From Xestospongia muta (Eukaryota > Porifera > Demospongiae > Haplosclerida > Petrosiidae), in the NCBI GenBank assembly GCA_963693285.1, contig OY848924.1, positions 4,667,214 to 4,731,213 of the forward strand: 64,000 nucleotides of DNA. Reading direction: 5' to 3'. The notes beneath the pieces are model-generated. The model was not told the origin of the DNA. It saw only the letters and a program-made list of their open reading frames with translations, and ran no database searches. The number at the start of each line of letters is the position of its first letter. The stretch's first letter is position 1. Both the position numbers and the translations under genes were made by a program. Below are positions 15,601-26,690 of the stretch, one piece after another.

Positions 15601-18600
15601 ATAAACAGATAGTGATGTCATAAGGTCTGGATGTTTTATACTTAAATTAGAGAGAACATAGCCTCATATCTATATATTCAGTAAAGATAAGGATTACCTT
15701 GTAACAACTAATTGCACAAGAACATAATTTTGTATTAAGTGTGCTGTATATGTTGTGTAGTCACAATTATTTGTCATCAAAAAAATAAAAACAGCTCAGG
15801 TCAACAATAATATACCAGACCAGAGACACTAAGCTTGGATACTAATCTAAAACAATCAATGGTGTTTACAACATGTCCACTATTACTGTTTTACTTGTTT
15901 AATGTTGAACTAAGTCTTTTAATTGAGTCTTTTGATGTCCTAGATTGTTTAGTGACTTAATACAAATGTCATTATATGATATCATGAGATGTGGTACAGC
16001 TAATAAAGGCAATTTGTTAATGACTAGTAAATATATTTTAGTTATTGTTTATAGTCTATATTAAGTGTGCTACATGTGTAGTGTAGTCACATTTATTGGT
16101 CAGATTTGACATGATAATACAATAACTATAATTAGTGTGATTTATTAAGAGGTCAGATTAGAAATAATATACCAGAACAGAGACACTAATCTTGAATGCT
16201 AGTATTAAAGAGCCAATAATGTTTACAACATGTGTACTATCACAATTTTTTTATTATTATTGTTTGATGTTGAATTGAGTCTTTTGATGTACTAGCTTGT
16301 TAGTGACTCAACACAAATGGTATAAGGTACAGCTAACAAAGGGAGTTTGTTAGTGACTTGTAAATATATATTAGCTATTGTTTATAGTTTATATTAAGTG
16401 TGTTATATGTGGTGTAGTCACAACCATTTGTCAGACTTGACATGATAATACAATAACTACAATTAGTGTGATTTTTGAAATTAAACAGATTTTACTTTTC
16501 TGTTTTATAGAATAAATGGACACCAGCACATTATGCAGCATATATGGTTCATGTTGATGCTCTACAATTATTAATTGAAGTGGGACATGCTGATATAAAT
16601 GCTACAGATAAAGTAAGTCACATTACAGTTAGTTATGAATTATTCTCATTTAAGTATGACATTTTAATATGGTATTCAAAATTAATACCAACCTGTCTCA
16701 TACCCAGACTGCCAATTATTTCAAATATTTTGATAACAAAAAATGTTCCAAGAACAAGATTCAAAAATTATTCACAGCTGGAAAAGTATTAAACCCTTAT
16801 TAGGAACAATTTAATTATGATATATTCTAATAGTAGAACCTATTAATTAGAAAGGACATACTTTTCCAGATTTCTTGTTCTTACATTGAGTATTGACATA
16901 TTCTTTAATTGCTTTTATAACCTTTAATTTTGGTTTTTGTCTGTATTGTACCAAACATAGGCTGATGTTGCCAGGTTGGGCAATGACAATATTTATAAAT
17001 GAATCAATTAATTAATTGTCATGAATAATTATTTAAGTTCCCAAAATTTTAGAGGCTCAATTGTACTGAGGTCAGATGCAGAGATTAGACATATTCACTG
17101 CCTGCTCTATTATACAAAGAAAGCAACATTAACCATAATGAATTGGAACAAAATTGTCTGTTACCCATTTTACAAAAGTGTTCATAAGGTTGCCGAGTAC
17201 TATTATATCTACTGAGAGATATTCTGTTCTGAGCTTAGCATCTTTATGGAGAGATGAGTGATAGAACTGAGAATTTAATTTTGTTTTTTGCCTGTATTGT
17301 GTCAAACATAGGCTGATGTTGCTTATTGATCAATCATAATATTCATAAATGGTCAATTAATTAATTGTCATGAATAATTAATAACTTCCCAAAATTTTGG
17401 AGGCCCTGTGTGCCTTTTCATAACCCTTTTTTCCACTATGTCTTTGTGATTAACCCGTCTCTCTGTGGCTTCAATAGTTTTCGAGCCTCTGTTATAATGT
17501 GTTCTACATGTATTTTCCTATTAATTTGTATAAAACCTGTAAAATTAATTAACATGGACTGACATATCCGTAATATTGGTCCTTGTCTCCTTTATATGTC
17601 TATCATTAGTATGAGTAATAAATTGTATCATATAAAATAATTACTTCATTCTACTTGACCACACTCTGTCGGTGACTGTCGGTCATAAATCTGTTTACAT
17701 GAGATAAAATTTGTACATAAACTAAAGCAAAAATGTAGATCTCATTGCTATGTTATTAATAATAATTAATATTCAGATAATTATTTGGATATCATACTTG
17801 TGAAGATGGTATAAGAGCTTACTTCAATATTTTTATATTTATATCATTTTAATAGAATTGATAATCATTATAAATATGATATTTATGGATTAATACTAAC
17901 TTCAATTAATGTACATGTTGTTACTACACAATCATTTTGTACATGATGTACACAAACTATGGTTAGTAAGTTACTTTACTTAACACTAAAAGTAGTAAAC
18001 ATCTTGTGCAAAACAACCACATACCAATTACATATACACAAGTATTTATTAGCATATTTCTTTAAAAGAAATTATTGAATCAGGTATATGAAATGTTAAT
18101 AATAGTTGTTCTTAAAAATAATCATATAAAAAGACCAAAGCTACATTTTGTGCAAGATTGAGATTGCATCATTGGTAGATCTCTGTTTCATAAATCATAA
18201 ACCATAAATATAGTAACATGAGATATAGAAATATTATAATATAACATCATGGGATGAGGTATAGCTAATAAATGACAATAATTTTAGCTATTGTTTATAG
18301 TTTATATTAAGTGTGCTGTATATGTTGTGTAGTCACAATTATTTGTCAGATTTGACATGACATAATAAAGCCTAATTTAAATGACAACACCCCTTTTATA
18401 GAAACTGTTAAATAATGATGTATCTTCATTTGAGAATCCATCAATAAGAAAGGACATACTTTTCTAGGTTTCTTGTTCTTTTTTGGAGGAATGATATTTC
18501 AATTAATTAATGTCGATTAATAATTAATTAACTTTTCAAATTTTGGAGGCTCTATGTCCTTTTTATTAACCCTCCTTCTATACATGCACACACATCAAAA

Positions 18601-21600
18601 GTAGTGTATGCTCTTGTGACTTATCAGTTTTTCTTTAGCTTCAATATTTTGAGTCTCTTTTGTAATGTGTACTACATTGATTTTTCTATTATTGGGCAAT
18701 AACATTTTTGGAAACTTTTTAAATTCTGAATAGATTAACAACTATAGATGGAAGAATATTATCATGTGGATGAGATAAAATCTTTACATAGAAAGACCAA
18801 TGATACTAGGCTGTGGACAATTGAGATTACATCATTGATGTATCTCTATTTTTTTACATCATAATATAGTAGCATATAATGGATGTTCCTAGTTTATTAA
18901 ACATGTTGTAAAAGAATTAGCATTGGGTGTGAGTGGAGCTTATCATGTGTGTCCCTTCTCTATTTACTGTGTAGCATACTTAACTAGTCTTTTTCATTTT
19001 GATGAACAGACAATGATGTTATAAGTCTGAGGTATTTGTACATAAAATAGAGAGAACATAGCCTCATATCCATGTATTCAGTAAAAATAACAATCACCTG
19101 GTGATGACTATTTCCACATAAATATAATTTTCAAGATATGTTGGAAAATAGTATAGTCTTGAAGTCCTCTATGTAATGCTTATAGTTGAATTTCTTTAAT
19201 CACAATGAAATGGCTGTCTGTTTTCGATTACAATATTGTATGTTGTCTGTTTATCTACCTCATGAGAACTTGATCAACTTAGCAAACTTTGACTATCTTG
19301 ACTTTAATTATAATGATATAATTGAGAAAAGTCAAGCCCAGGTCATTGTCATTAACACAAATTGACCAAAGCAGTATTGCTATTTTATTAATAATAATTA
19401 AATTCAGATAATTACTTGGACATCGTACTTGTGAATATGGTATAAGAGGTTACTTCATATGAATGAGTGTTTATTTTTGGTTTCTTGCTGTAGCTGCTAC
19501 TGTCACTTATGACCTAACCGTTATTATTTAATGTGATACATTTTGCTTAATAAATTGAATTTATTTATGAAAAGTGACGATTAATCTTTTACATAGTGTA
19601 TTGTATACAGTGTATTAGAGCACCTGCTGAGTCAAAATATCCTTACCTTTTTTTGTATACTGATTTATAATAATTTTTTAAATGAAAGACTAGGACTTGA
19701 TATTATATTGAAAGAACATACAAAAAGAAGAAAATTTGATAGACCTTAAATTAATTTCAGTGTTACAATGTTCACTTTTAGTGTTATTGTAAAATAATTA
19801 CACAAAGACACTTTAATAGACAGAGGTAGTAGTCTTTATTACTCCTTCTTTGTATAAATACTGAACCACAATGTGATGATTCCACATCAAATATATCTAG
19901 ATGTGAAAAAAACCACAAACATTATTTAAATCATTTATGCATCATTTTTTAAAACAATGTTTACTTCAGTTGATATTTATTAAATACAGTGATAAATGTT
20001 AAACAATTTGTATATCTCCTGCTGACAAACTACTATGACAATATATAAATATGTATGATGTATTGGTGATCTTTATTAACTAGTTCAATAGTTAATTTTT
20101 GATATGATCTCTAACATATGTACATATGTTTTGTCTTAAGATTTATGATGTCAGTCTTCCTTGTCATTGTGTAATGTAAAAAAATCTTCCAAAAGATTCA
20201 TTTTTTTCTTATGACCATATAACAAAGGCACTTTTAAAATTATTTAACTAAGTTAATGTGTTTATTCATCATCATATTACACGTAATGTATATATATATA
20301 TATATATATTTCTTATAATGATACAGTTGTTATTTATATTTTCACTATTTTCATTTTTAGTTTGGGAATAATCTACTACATTATGCCTGTAAAGGTGGCA
20401 ATGAAGAAACCATACATTACCTTTTACATAATGTCCAGCTAGATCCAGATCATCTAGTAGCTCTAAACCATAGTCATCAAATGCCAGTGGATCATATTCC
20501 ACCATTTTACAGTAAAAGATTTCAATTACTGAAGTTGTTTCAGCCATTCAAACAATGTCACACAGACTACCTCACTGCATCATATGCTAAAATATTTCTC
20601 TGTGGAAAGACAGGAGCTGGTAAAAGCTCATTGGCTGCTGTTATCTTTAATCGTGCTTACAAGTCAATTTTTCATGACATTGATCCAGAAGAATGTGTTG
20701 AAAGTGTTGTATTACAAATCACTGGAATCGAGTACTACAGTGTTGATAGTAGGGAAATAGGAAAAGTTGTAATTTTTGACTTGGCTGGTCATGCTGAATA
20801 TTATAGTAGCCATGCTGCAGTACTGGAAACTCTTTTGCTGAGATCACCAGCTGTCTTTGCAATTTTAAGCAACCTTACTGATGAAGAGGAGACAATTAAG
20901 CAAGACCTGCTTTTCTGGTTAAACTTTGTTGAAAATGTAAACATGAAATTAATTAGCTCAAGTCAAGTACTTGTCCTTGGAAGTCATGTTGATGAACTGT
21001 CCAGTGAAAAAGACTTCCAGCCTTTTGTAAATGATGTAGCAAGTATGGCTGTTCGTTTTCAGAATTACAAAGGTTTTTTGCCAATAGACTGTCATCGACC
21101 AGGAGGAAAAGGTGTGAAGACATTTATGGAGAAATTAAGAGAGAGCTGTGAAGCTGTTGTGGACAAAAATAATAAGATGAATTACCACTGCCACTGTCTA
21201 AATTCTTATCTTCAACAGCTTGAGGAGGTTGCTATTAGCCTAGATGAGCTATGTTCTAAATTAGTGGAACTAAATGAGCCTTGTCTTTTGACTGATCAAT
21301 CAACAGTTTTAGAATTTTTGAACATTCTTGGAAGGAAGGGTCTTATCTTGTTTCTGGCTAACACATGGGTGATTATTGACAAAAAAGCTCTCTTAACTGA
21401 GGTAAATGGTGTCTTATTCAATAAACGCATTGATCGTGTGCGTAAAACAGTTGCCAGTAATACTGGTATAATGACTGTCTCTAATCTAGCTAACCTTTTC
21501 CCTAATCATAACACAGATATGCTCATTCGTTTTTTAACAAGTCTACAGTTTTGTCATCAAATGGGCTCTTATGCTGTTTCTAGTATCACTAACAATGTAC

Positions 21601-24600
21601 CATCTGATGACTTCACTATTAGCAAAGATGAGAAATTTTTATTTTTTCCTGCACTTATTACAGAAAACAAGCCCACTTCAATCTTTAAATCAACAGATGG
21701 ATTCGGTTGGTGCTTATGGTGTCCTTTACCACAACAATTTCTCTCCATGCGTTTTCTTCACACTCTTCTTCATCGTTTAGCTTTTTCTTACTGTTGTCCT
21801 CCTCCCGAGAAAGGAGGATATGTTGAACAGAACCAAGAGTTGGATCGAGTCTGTACAATGTGGAAAAGTGGTATTTATTGGAAAGAGAAGAACAATATTG
21901 AAGTAATAGTTGAGGTTACTGAAGCCAACCGATGTGTTACAGTCCTTGTGTCTCATAGCAGTTTAATAGAAAGCTATCAACTCCGTACATCTCTCATCAA
22001 AGAAGTTCTTAATCTTAAAGTTGAATTATGTCCATGTACTTCAAAACATTTCATTATTGCACCTGGTAATATTAAGGATGCCATGGATAAGGAAATGCGA
22101 AACCGTATAGTCTATGCTCTTAGAGAAGTTGCTGAAGGAGTACTAGTGGATGGAACTGCTGCTTCGTCTACGGATGAAATAGTTGATGTCCAATTAGTCA
22201 TTGGTGAAGAGGAACCATACCACTGTATTGATCCTCTTGTGACCAAAGCTCTCTTTACTGACACCAATGAAAATTTACCACTACCAGAACATTATGTCCA
22301 ACATATAAAAGAAAAATGTGGGCAGATCATGTCCCTCTTTTCGTCATCAGATTTTACCCACCTCACTGTAAGAGAACATCTCAACAAATTTAGTGTTTTT
22401 GCTGGACGTAATCCTTTGGTAAGTCTACATTCACATTCTTTTAACTATATGTCTATGAATTTTTTTGTCTTCTCTACATAGAGTATACCTTCTCCACCAA
22501 TAAAAGATGAAGTAATTCAAAAATTATCAAAAAATGTTCAGACAGGAACAACAAAAGGTTCTAATTGTGTCAGTATTCTCTTGTATTGACTTAGTTATTA
22601 TTACAGATTTTATTAACCCTGTTACAAAACCACATAGTCTACTTAATGAATTCAGTCATTATCCTAAATTATGTATGTTAGGCTATCTTATATGACAGTT
22701 CTTAATGTTATTGTACTTACAGTTGAAAGGCCTACAAGACGTGAAGTTTTAATCCAACTAGCTGATGTTGATGCTTTATGGCATGATATTGGAGATGGTC
22801 TTGGAGTGAATTTTAATGACCTTCAAGGTTTGGCCAATGCTAACATGCAGAATCGAACAAGACTTAGTCATGTTATTCAGAATTGGTTGAACATGAATGG
22901 TCAAGGTGAAGGTACTCCTGTTATTTGGAAAACTATTTTAGATGTTGTAAAGGGACCACTTGTTAAAAACAAAGCTCTAGCTATGATAATATATGAGTAC
23001 TTGATACAAGAAAGCTCTGTAGAACAGAATACTCAAAGTAAGTATGTAATAGTATCTTCAGTTGCAAGAATATTATAGACTGCTTTATAATAATTTCATG
23101 TTCACCAACGACTATGCATGCTGGCCCAATTGGAGAACATATTTGGACACATTTTTTTGTAGTTTGCTGATGTTCAATAGAAGGACTTCAGAAACTTATT
23201 GTTACATTTATACGTGTGGTAATGAGTTATATGGCTAAAGTTATACGTAAATTGCACCATTAGCCGGATAGATTATTATAAAGATAATATGAGGATATGA
23301 CCTCCAGTACAGTGTTGCTAAGTTGATACTATTCTCTTGTTGTTATCAGTCACAGATGATCAAAACTGAATGGTTTCTTAGTCCTAATAATGTTGAAGCC
23401 TACATTATTTATTGTACTTACATTAATGATTTCAGTTATGTAATTACATTGGAGGAATGCACTACCTTCTCACAGAACAGCTTTAAGTTATGAACTTGAT
23501 GCTATTATCATGTAGGTCGTTTATTTTATGTAGTTGACATAAATAGTTTATATACCTTGAGTAAATATACTAGTTAGAGGAGTATTGATTACTCAGACCA
23601 TGAGAAATTTAGATATATTAAATCACAATGTCACTTCTACATTGTTTACTTACTATTCTTAAGCTTATTTACATTTCTTCTTTCATTATGTAGGCACTAT
23701 TGATCCATCAGAAATATTTCAAGAATATTTTGCTGATATTTGTGATGCCATTGAAGTTAAACTCCTTTATATTGTTAACCAGCTCTTCTCTGCTAAGTTG
23801 ATATCATTAACTTTTAAGAAAGATATAGAATGTATGAGTGGTACTGCTTATGGCAAAGCAAATAAAGTAGTTAATGAGCTACGACGACAGGTTGAGGAAA
23901 AAGGAATTGTTTATATGAAAGCTATTTGTGACTTCCTTCTGAAGCAGATCCAGGAGTTAAAAGACATTGGCATGAAAATGAAGTATCAAGTGGAAAGTAA
24001 GAGATATAATTATTGTACAACTCATTAGAAAGTTAAAATTTATAAGGCATTAGTAAATATACCTATATTTAGATTGTTTTTAATATTTTGTCTGCTGCTA
24101 ATTTTTAATAATATATTAAATATAGTATATATTTTTAATTATATTTGAAGAATGAATATATTTGAGAAAGTATACATTTTATTTACTTTAAGGTAAATGT
24201 ATAGACTACATTTAATGTACAGTATAGAACTTAGTTTATGTAGTTTGCTCATGTAGACTAATACACACACGAATAAACGTGTATAAAGTGAACAGACTTT
24301 GGATTTTCAAAATATAATTGTATGTGTACACACTTTTATTATAAGTAGTAACAGTGAACTTGTTGGACAAGAGTCCTGTAGAGCTCATGATAATAATAAT
24401 ACATATATACACTAGTATATACTAAGTTCATTGTCATAATACATTTTTATAGGAGGTATGGCACAAACAGACAATAACACAATTAATTTGCAAACTGATG
24501 GTAAGTTACTTTATTGATATTATTTAACTTGTACATGATTACAAAATTATTATTAAATTACTAATTGTTTTATATCCTACACAATGTAGATGCTGATAAA

Positions 24601-24749
24601 AGTGTTAGTAAGACTATTACTGAGGACAGTAAAACTGTTAGTGGTAAGTCTATAAATGTGATGTCATTAAATCATTGTATTTATGTATAGTTCAAAAGAA
24701 GAGATATACCCGAAGACGTAGGGGTAGTGCTTTTTGTATCATCTTGTGA
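642..24749 (+). CDS. Gene 1: ankyrin–Roc–COR–Death–CARD-like protein (spliced, 21 exons)
   Basis: Exons: 642-680, 1172-1255, 1644-1754, 2590-2685, 3046-3144, 4518-4619, 4760-4858, 5367-5465, 7740-7838, 7981-8085, 9722-9814, 12459-12560, 14435-14536, 16511-16612, 20361-22418, 22482-22557, 22723-23037, 23694-23996, 24453-24500, 24590-24643, 24691-24749. All junctions are GT-AG and keep frame, giving about 1414 aa. The start ATG at 642 was chosen because MAAQLTGRKQERI ends like exon 1 of gene 2 (KKEQERI); the ATG at 638 is out of frame. Domains: ankyrin repeats about 14-480, Roc about 520-700, COR to about 1130, Death about 1156-1260, CARD-like about 1261-1361, polar tail to 1414. It is like DAPK1 without its kinase. 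A soluble GTP-regulated scaffold in death or immune signalling is inferred. The tail appears truncated against gene 2. Small terminal exons are the least certain. Confidence 0.8.
1172..16612 (+). CDS. Gene 1 ankyrin array: 13 one-repeat exons
   Basis: Thirteen exons of 84-111 nt (mostly 99 or 102) are all phase 0-0, each coding one ankyrin repeat. Typical repeats read TALHLASEKGHYDIVQLLL followed by NSNADPNI (exon 5367-5465) or TPAHFAAEKGHVNALKFLI (12459-12560). By similarity to gene 2 the order is A B C D, E F G, E' F' G', H1 H2 H3. Exon 1172-1255 (A) is strongly diverged: its gene 2 counterpart reads LWTSAESGHLEKVKQTL, but here the repeat consensus is mostly lost. Exon 9722-9814 has lost the usual acceptor and appears to use a CAG six bases further in. 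Ankyrin repeats bind protein partners; the ligand is unknown. Confidence 0.8.
3879..3955 (+). pseudogene. Half-deleted ankyrin (G-type) exon in a gene 1 intron
   Basis: Bases from about 3904 to the GT at 3955/3956 match the 3' half of G-type ankyrin exons (CTGTTAAA...AATGCAGAT...AATATTTG.GACATG then gtcagt), and both flanks match the introns that surround G-type exons elsewhere. The first half of the exon, including the TALHLA helix, is missing, so the unit cannot code a repeat. It marks a lost repeat between exons D (3046-3144) and E (4518-4619). Confidence 0.6.
8632..8830. repeat. Possible dispersed repeat (ggcaaa/ttgcca-rich) in an intron
   Basis: The block contains alternating motifs such as attggcaaaaatata, aaatttgccaat and caatttgctaaattc, ending in tctctctccaaatt. 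A shorter related stretch occurs at about 4960-5025 (gcagtttgccaaatttgtcaa, then ttttctctcacc). This pattern is common in short non-autonomous elements, but I cannot define ends or a target duplication. Confidence 0.25.
10385..17000 (+). repeat. Tandem ~1.98-kb intron-plus-exon units in gene 1
   Basis: Two near-identical units run about 11640-13617 and 13618-15594 (offset 1976-1977 bp). Each starts near 'aaggtctgggatgtttta' and carries one H-type ankyrin exon (12459-12560 and 14435-14536). A third, more diverged copy with internal deletions follows (about 15595-17000) with exon 16511-16612. A partial copy of the unit start lies at about 10385-10580. A 69-codon open frame repeated at 11868 and 13845 lies in intron and is only a passenger of the duplication. 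Confidence 0.75.
18225..19370 (+). repeat. Exon-less fourth copy of the gene 1 tandem unit
   Basis: The segment matches the 1.98-kb units on both sides of their ankyrin exon. At about 18355-18370 the sequence jumps from 'agatttgacatgac' straight to 'aaagcctaatttaaatgac', skipping roughly 360 bases that contain the exon in the other copies. It therefore codes nothing and shows loss of an ankyrin exon by deletion. Confidence 0.6.
20288..20309. repeat. (TA)n microsatellite
   Basis: An uninterrupted TA run lies in the intron just upstream of the Roc-COR exon of gene 1. Similar runs occur at 497-529 and 28307-28323. Confidence 0.9.
20361..22418 (+). CDS. Gene 1 Roc-COR exon (GTPase and dimerisation module)
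   Basis: This single 2058-nt exon is phase 0-0. It opens with a partial last ankyrin repeat (NLLHYACKGGNEETIHYLL). The Roc P-loop is GKTGAGKSS at about residues 526-534, the switch II motif is DLAGHAE at 584-590, and the specificity motif is SHVD at 652-655; Roco proteins often carry HxD in place of NKxD. COR follows, with landmarks FGWCLWCPLP, the RFLHTLLHRL helix and GIYWKEK before a VTEANRCVTVLV strand. Invariant P-loop lysine and serine are present, so nucleotide binding is plausible. No kinase follows. The acceptor at 20360 matches the exon border of gene 2. Confidence 0.9.
22482..22557 (+). CDS. Gene 1 linker exon between COR and Death domain
   Basis: A short exon, phase 0 in and phase 1 out, codes a polar stretch (SIPSPPIKDEVIQKLSKNV). 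Its partner in gene 2 is 47213-47300. It has no recognised fold and probably links COR to the Death domain. Confidence 0.65.
22723..23037 (+). CDS. Gene 1 Death domain exon
   Basis: This 315-nt exon is phase 1-1. After a basic lead-in (ERPTRREVL) the fold reads DVDALWHDIGDGLGVNFNDL, then a RTRLSHVIQNWLNM helix, and VIWKTILDVVKGPLVKN before a final helix ending in YEYLI. The Trp in the first helix, the NWL segment and the 'W..IL..V' helix are hallmarks of Death domains. The domain should mediate homotypic contacts. The homologous exon in gene 2 is 47402-47674. Confidence 0.85.
23694..23996 (+). CDS. Gene 1 CARD-like death-fold exon
   Basis: This 303-nt exon is phase 1-1. It begins STIDPSEIFQEYFADICDAI and continues as an all-helical region (IVNQLFSAKLISLTFKKDIE, KANKVVNELRRQVEEKG, KAICDFLLKQIQELKDIGM). 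The pattern of a helix ending in 'SAKL', a central 'NKVVNEL' helix and a final 'ICDFLL' helix resembles CARD folds, and the exon aligns with the last exon of gene 2. CARD versus other death-fold classes cannot be settled by eye. It directly follows the Death domain here, unlike in gene 2. Confidence 0.65.
24453..24749 (+). CDS. Gene 1 tail: 48-nt and 54-nt cassette exons and terminal exon
   Basis: The exons are 24453-24500 (GMAQTDNNTINLQTD), 24590-24643 (DADKSVSKTITEDSKTVSG) and 24691-24749 (VQKKRYTRRRGSAFCIIL then TGA). All join in phase 1. The first two match the paired 48/54-nt cassettes of gene 2. The terminal exon resembles exon 48947-49030 of gene 2 (KRNGSFFHSTS) but reaches a stop after 19 codons. 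The remaining gene 2-like tail is absent, and an integrase relic lies about 130 bp downstream. The stop may thus be secondary. Confidence 0.5.
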
Positions 24750-24884
24750 TTTTAGTAATTGACTTCTATTTTAAACCCAACTAACTCCAAACAGTAACTA
24801 CAATAACCAATAATAATTATAATATTTACAAAAATTATACACAAGACAGACCACATTACATTAATAATATATATGCATGAATAT

Positions 24885-26027
24885 CTAGTCACCAATACAT
24901 CTCTCCTTTTAAGTCCAACTGATGTTATTCCTTCCTTCTTCTCTGTTTCAACATTAATTGGTATAACAGCTCTTCTACCAAACATGATTTAAAATGGTGT
25001 ATCCAGAGAGGATTCATGCTTGGATGTTTTATATGCAAACACACATGTCTCTAAAAAAATCCCATCCATCTTTCTTGTCATGAGTAAACTTTGCTGACAT
25101 CTGTTTAAGGGTTTGATTCCACCTTTCATCTAATTAATTTGCCTATTCAATTTTACATATAATAGTATGTCATATGAGACTGACTACTGTGGATGATAGG
25201 GTGTGGTATAGTGTTGCTTTATGCCTAGAATTTTCATAAGATCTTTGTCAAGTTGGCATCTAAACTATCTGCCTTGGTCACTTGTCAAGAGTTTAGGAAG
25301 ACCGATTCTCATAAAAATCTGTGGCAAATATGACTTATATAAATATTGTTCTATAATTTTACTTTAACAATGATCATTATTACATTGAATAAACTTTCAG
25401 TGACACCATAGCCACAGTTACTATAATAGACAAGACATGGCCTCCACCTATTTTGTAAAATAATCTGACACAATGAGAATAAAACGATTCTCAATTCTAG
25501 ATGTTGGAGATATTGGGCTGACAAAGTACTGCCATATGCTACCATGGAGAATATACTGGTATCAGATGAAGTTCACTGTTAGAGACAATTGGATAGGTAA
25601 CAACCTACATGTGTTGATATAAAACAACACTAAATTTTAAAGAAACTCACCATTTCTTTGTCATCAGTCCATATGCCTTTCCACATAAATTTTTCCCATA
25701 CTCGTCCTACTGTTTTCTTAAGAGACGTATGTCCCAATGTTGGATCAATGAGACGGAATTTTACAATTTTTAATTACTCATTTCGAGACTGTATGTATTT
25801 AATATCTACAATAGTGCCAACAACCATTGAGACTTTACTTTTACAAATATTTGTCATTTTACCTGCTTCTCTCTTCCAAGTTTGTTTTACATCACTCCAT
25901 CAACTCTTACAAATTTTTCTGCCTTTTTTCCAATTATTCTTTTACTATTTGCACTGGCTCTATCTGGATATTTCTTCTCTAAGACATAAAGAAAAGCTTC
26001 ATCAATTAGATTGTCTCCCTCAGTCAT
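24885..26027 (-). pseudogene. Decayed GIN1/Ginger-like integrase gene
   Basis: The reading starts at ATG 26027 with an N-terminal region (YPDRASANSKRIIGKKAEKF), then a zinc-binding HH-CC-type stretch (LGHTSLKKTVGRVWEKFMW, about 25735-25650). The integrase core follows: RFILIVSDYFTK (about 25490-25445, followed by TAG where Trp is expected), GLPKLLTSDQG (about 25300), TPYHPQ (about 25205), and MFGRRAVIPI (24985). Two core aspartates are visible; the glutamate region is lost. Stops and frameshifts break it throughout. The Met-led N-terminus without any reverse transcriptase upstream fits integrase-only GIN1/Ginger-type genes better than a full Gypsy element, though a Gypsy fragment is possible. 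Confidence 0.6.
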
Positions 26028-26349
26028 ACTTTATTTTTATTTTTAGTGTGTAGTTCTAGGAAGCATTCCTAAGCTTTAAAAAAGATTGATAATTTCTATG
26101 GGGTGCCTTTTGTATGTGTCAAATTAAATGCATTCAATGGTACAGTTAACAAGGAAGGAACTATTGCCCAGCTCATGACTACATTTGGATAATTGAGTAT
26201 ATGTGAATACAATTAACTATTAACTATGTAATGAATATAATTAAGCATCTCCTTATAAGGTCATCTGAGTTGCCTACATCTAAGTTATCTACAAAAACTG
26301 TTTTCATTACTTCCTCTTCAATAAGACTATATGTTAACATAATTTAGTT

Positions 26350-26690
26350 ATACAACTCACAGTTTGAGTCAACATGTCCATCATTTCTTTAACATACTGG
26401 AACTATTTCTTAATATTAAATCCTTTGTCCCACTCTCCTCCTTCCAGTGTCTTCTTGGGATATATACTAGTACACATAGACACAGGAAAGAGAAAATATC
26501 ACTCAAATATTCCCATGAACTGGTCATACAAATTTATCTCTTTCATAACAAACTCACATGAATTATTAGCCATGACATCTCCATCAACATACTTGCCTTG
26601 ACAAGGTGAAAAGTACATAGGAGCATCACTAGTTGCTCTAGCTACCTTCCATGTAGGAACTATGGAAAGAAAGAAACAATACTTATCCAA
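26350..26690 (-). pseudogene. Fragment of iPLA2-like patatin phospholipase
   Basis: The - strand reads WKVARATSDAPMYFSP, then GKYVDGDVMANNS, then PVSMCTSIYPKK after an in-frame TGA. This parallels the patatin core of calcium-independent phospholipase A2 (W.AARAT.AAP.YF, a DGG/DGA catalytic Asp, ANNP, and VS.GTG..P). The Asp survives in VDGD, but the glycines of the GTG loop are replaced and stops interrupt the frame. A splice acceptor (TTTCCATAG) precedes the fragment. The nucleophile GTSTG motif was not found. PLA2G6-type enzymes also carry ankyrin repeats. Confidence 0.5.

Noticed and set aside
25658..26053. 131-codon + strand open frame
   Set aside because: It is antisense to the integrase relic, whose - strand reading matches known motifs.
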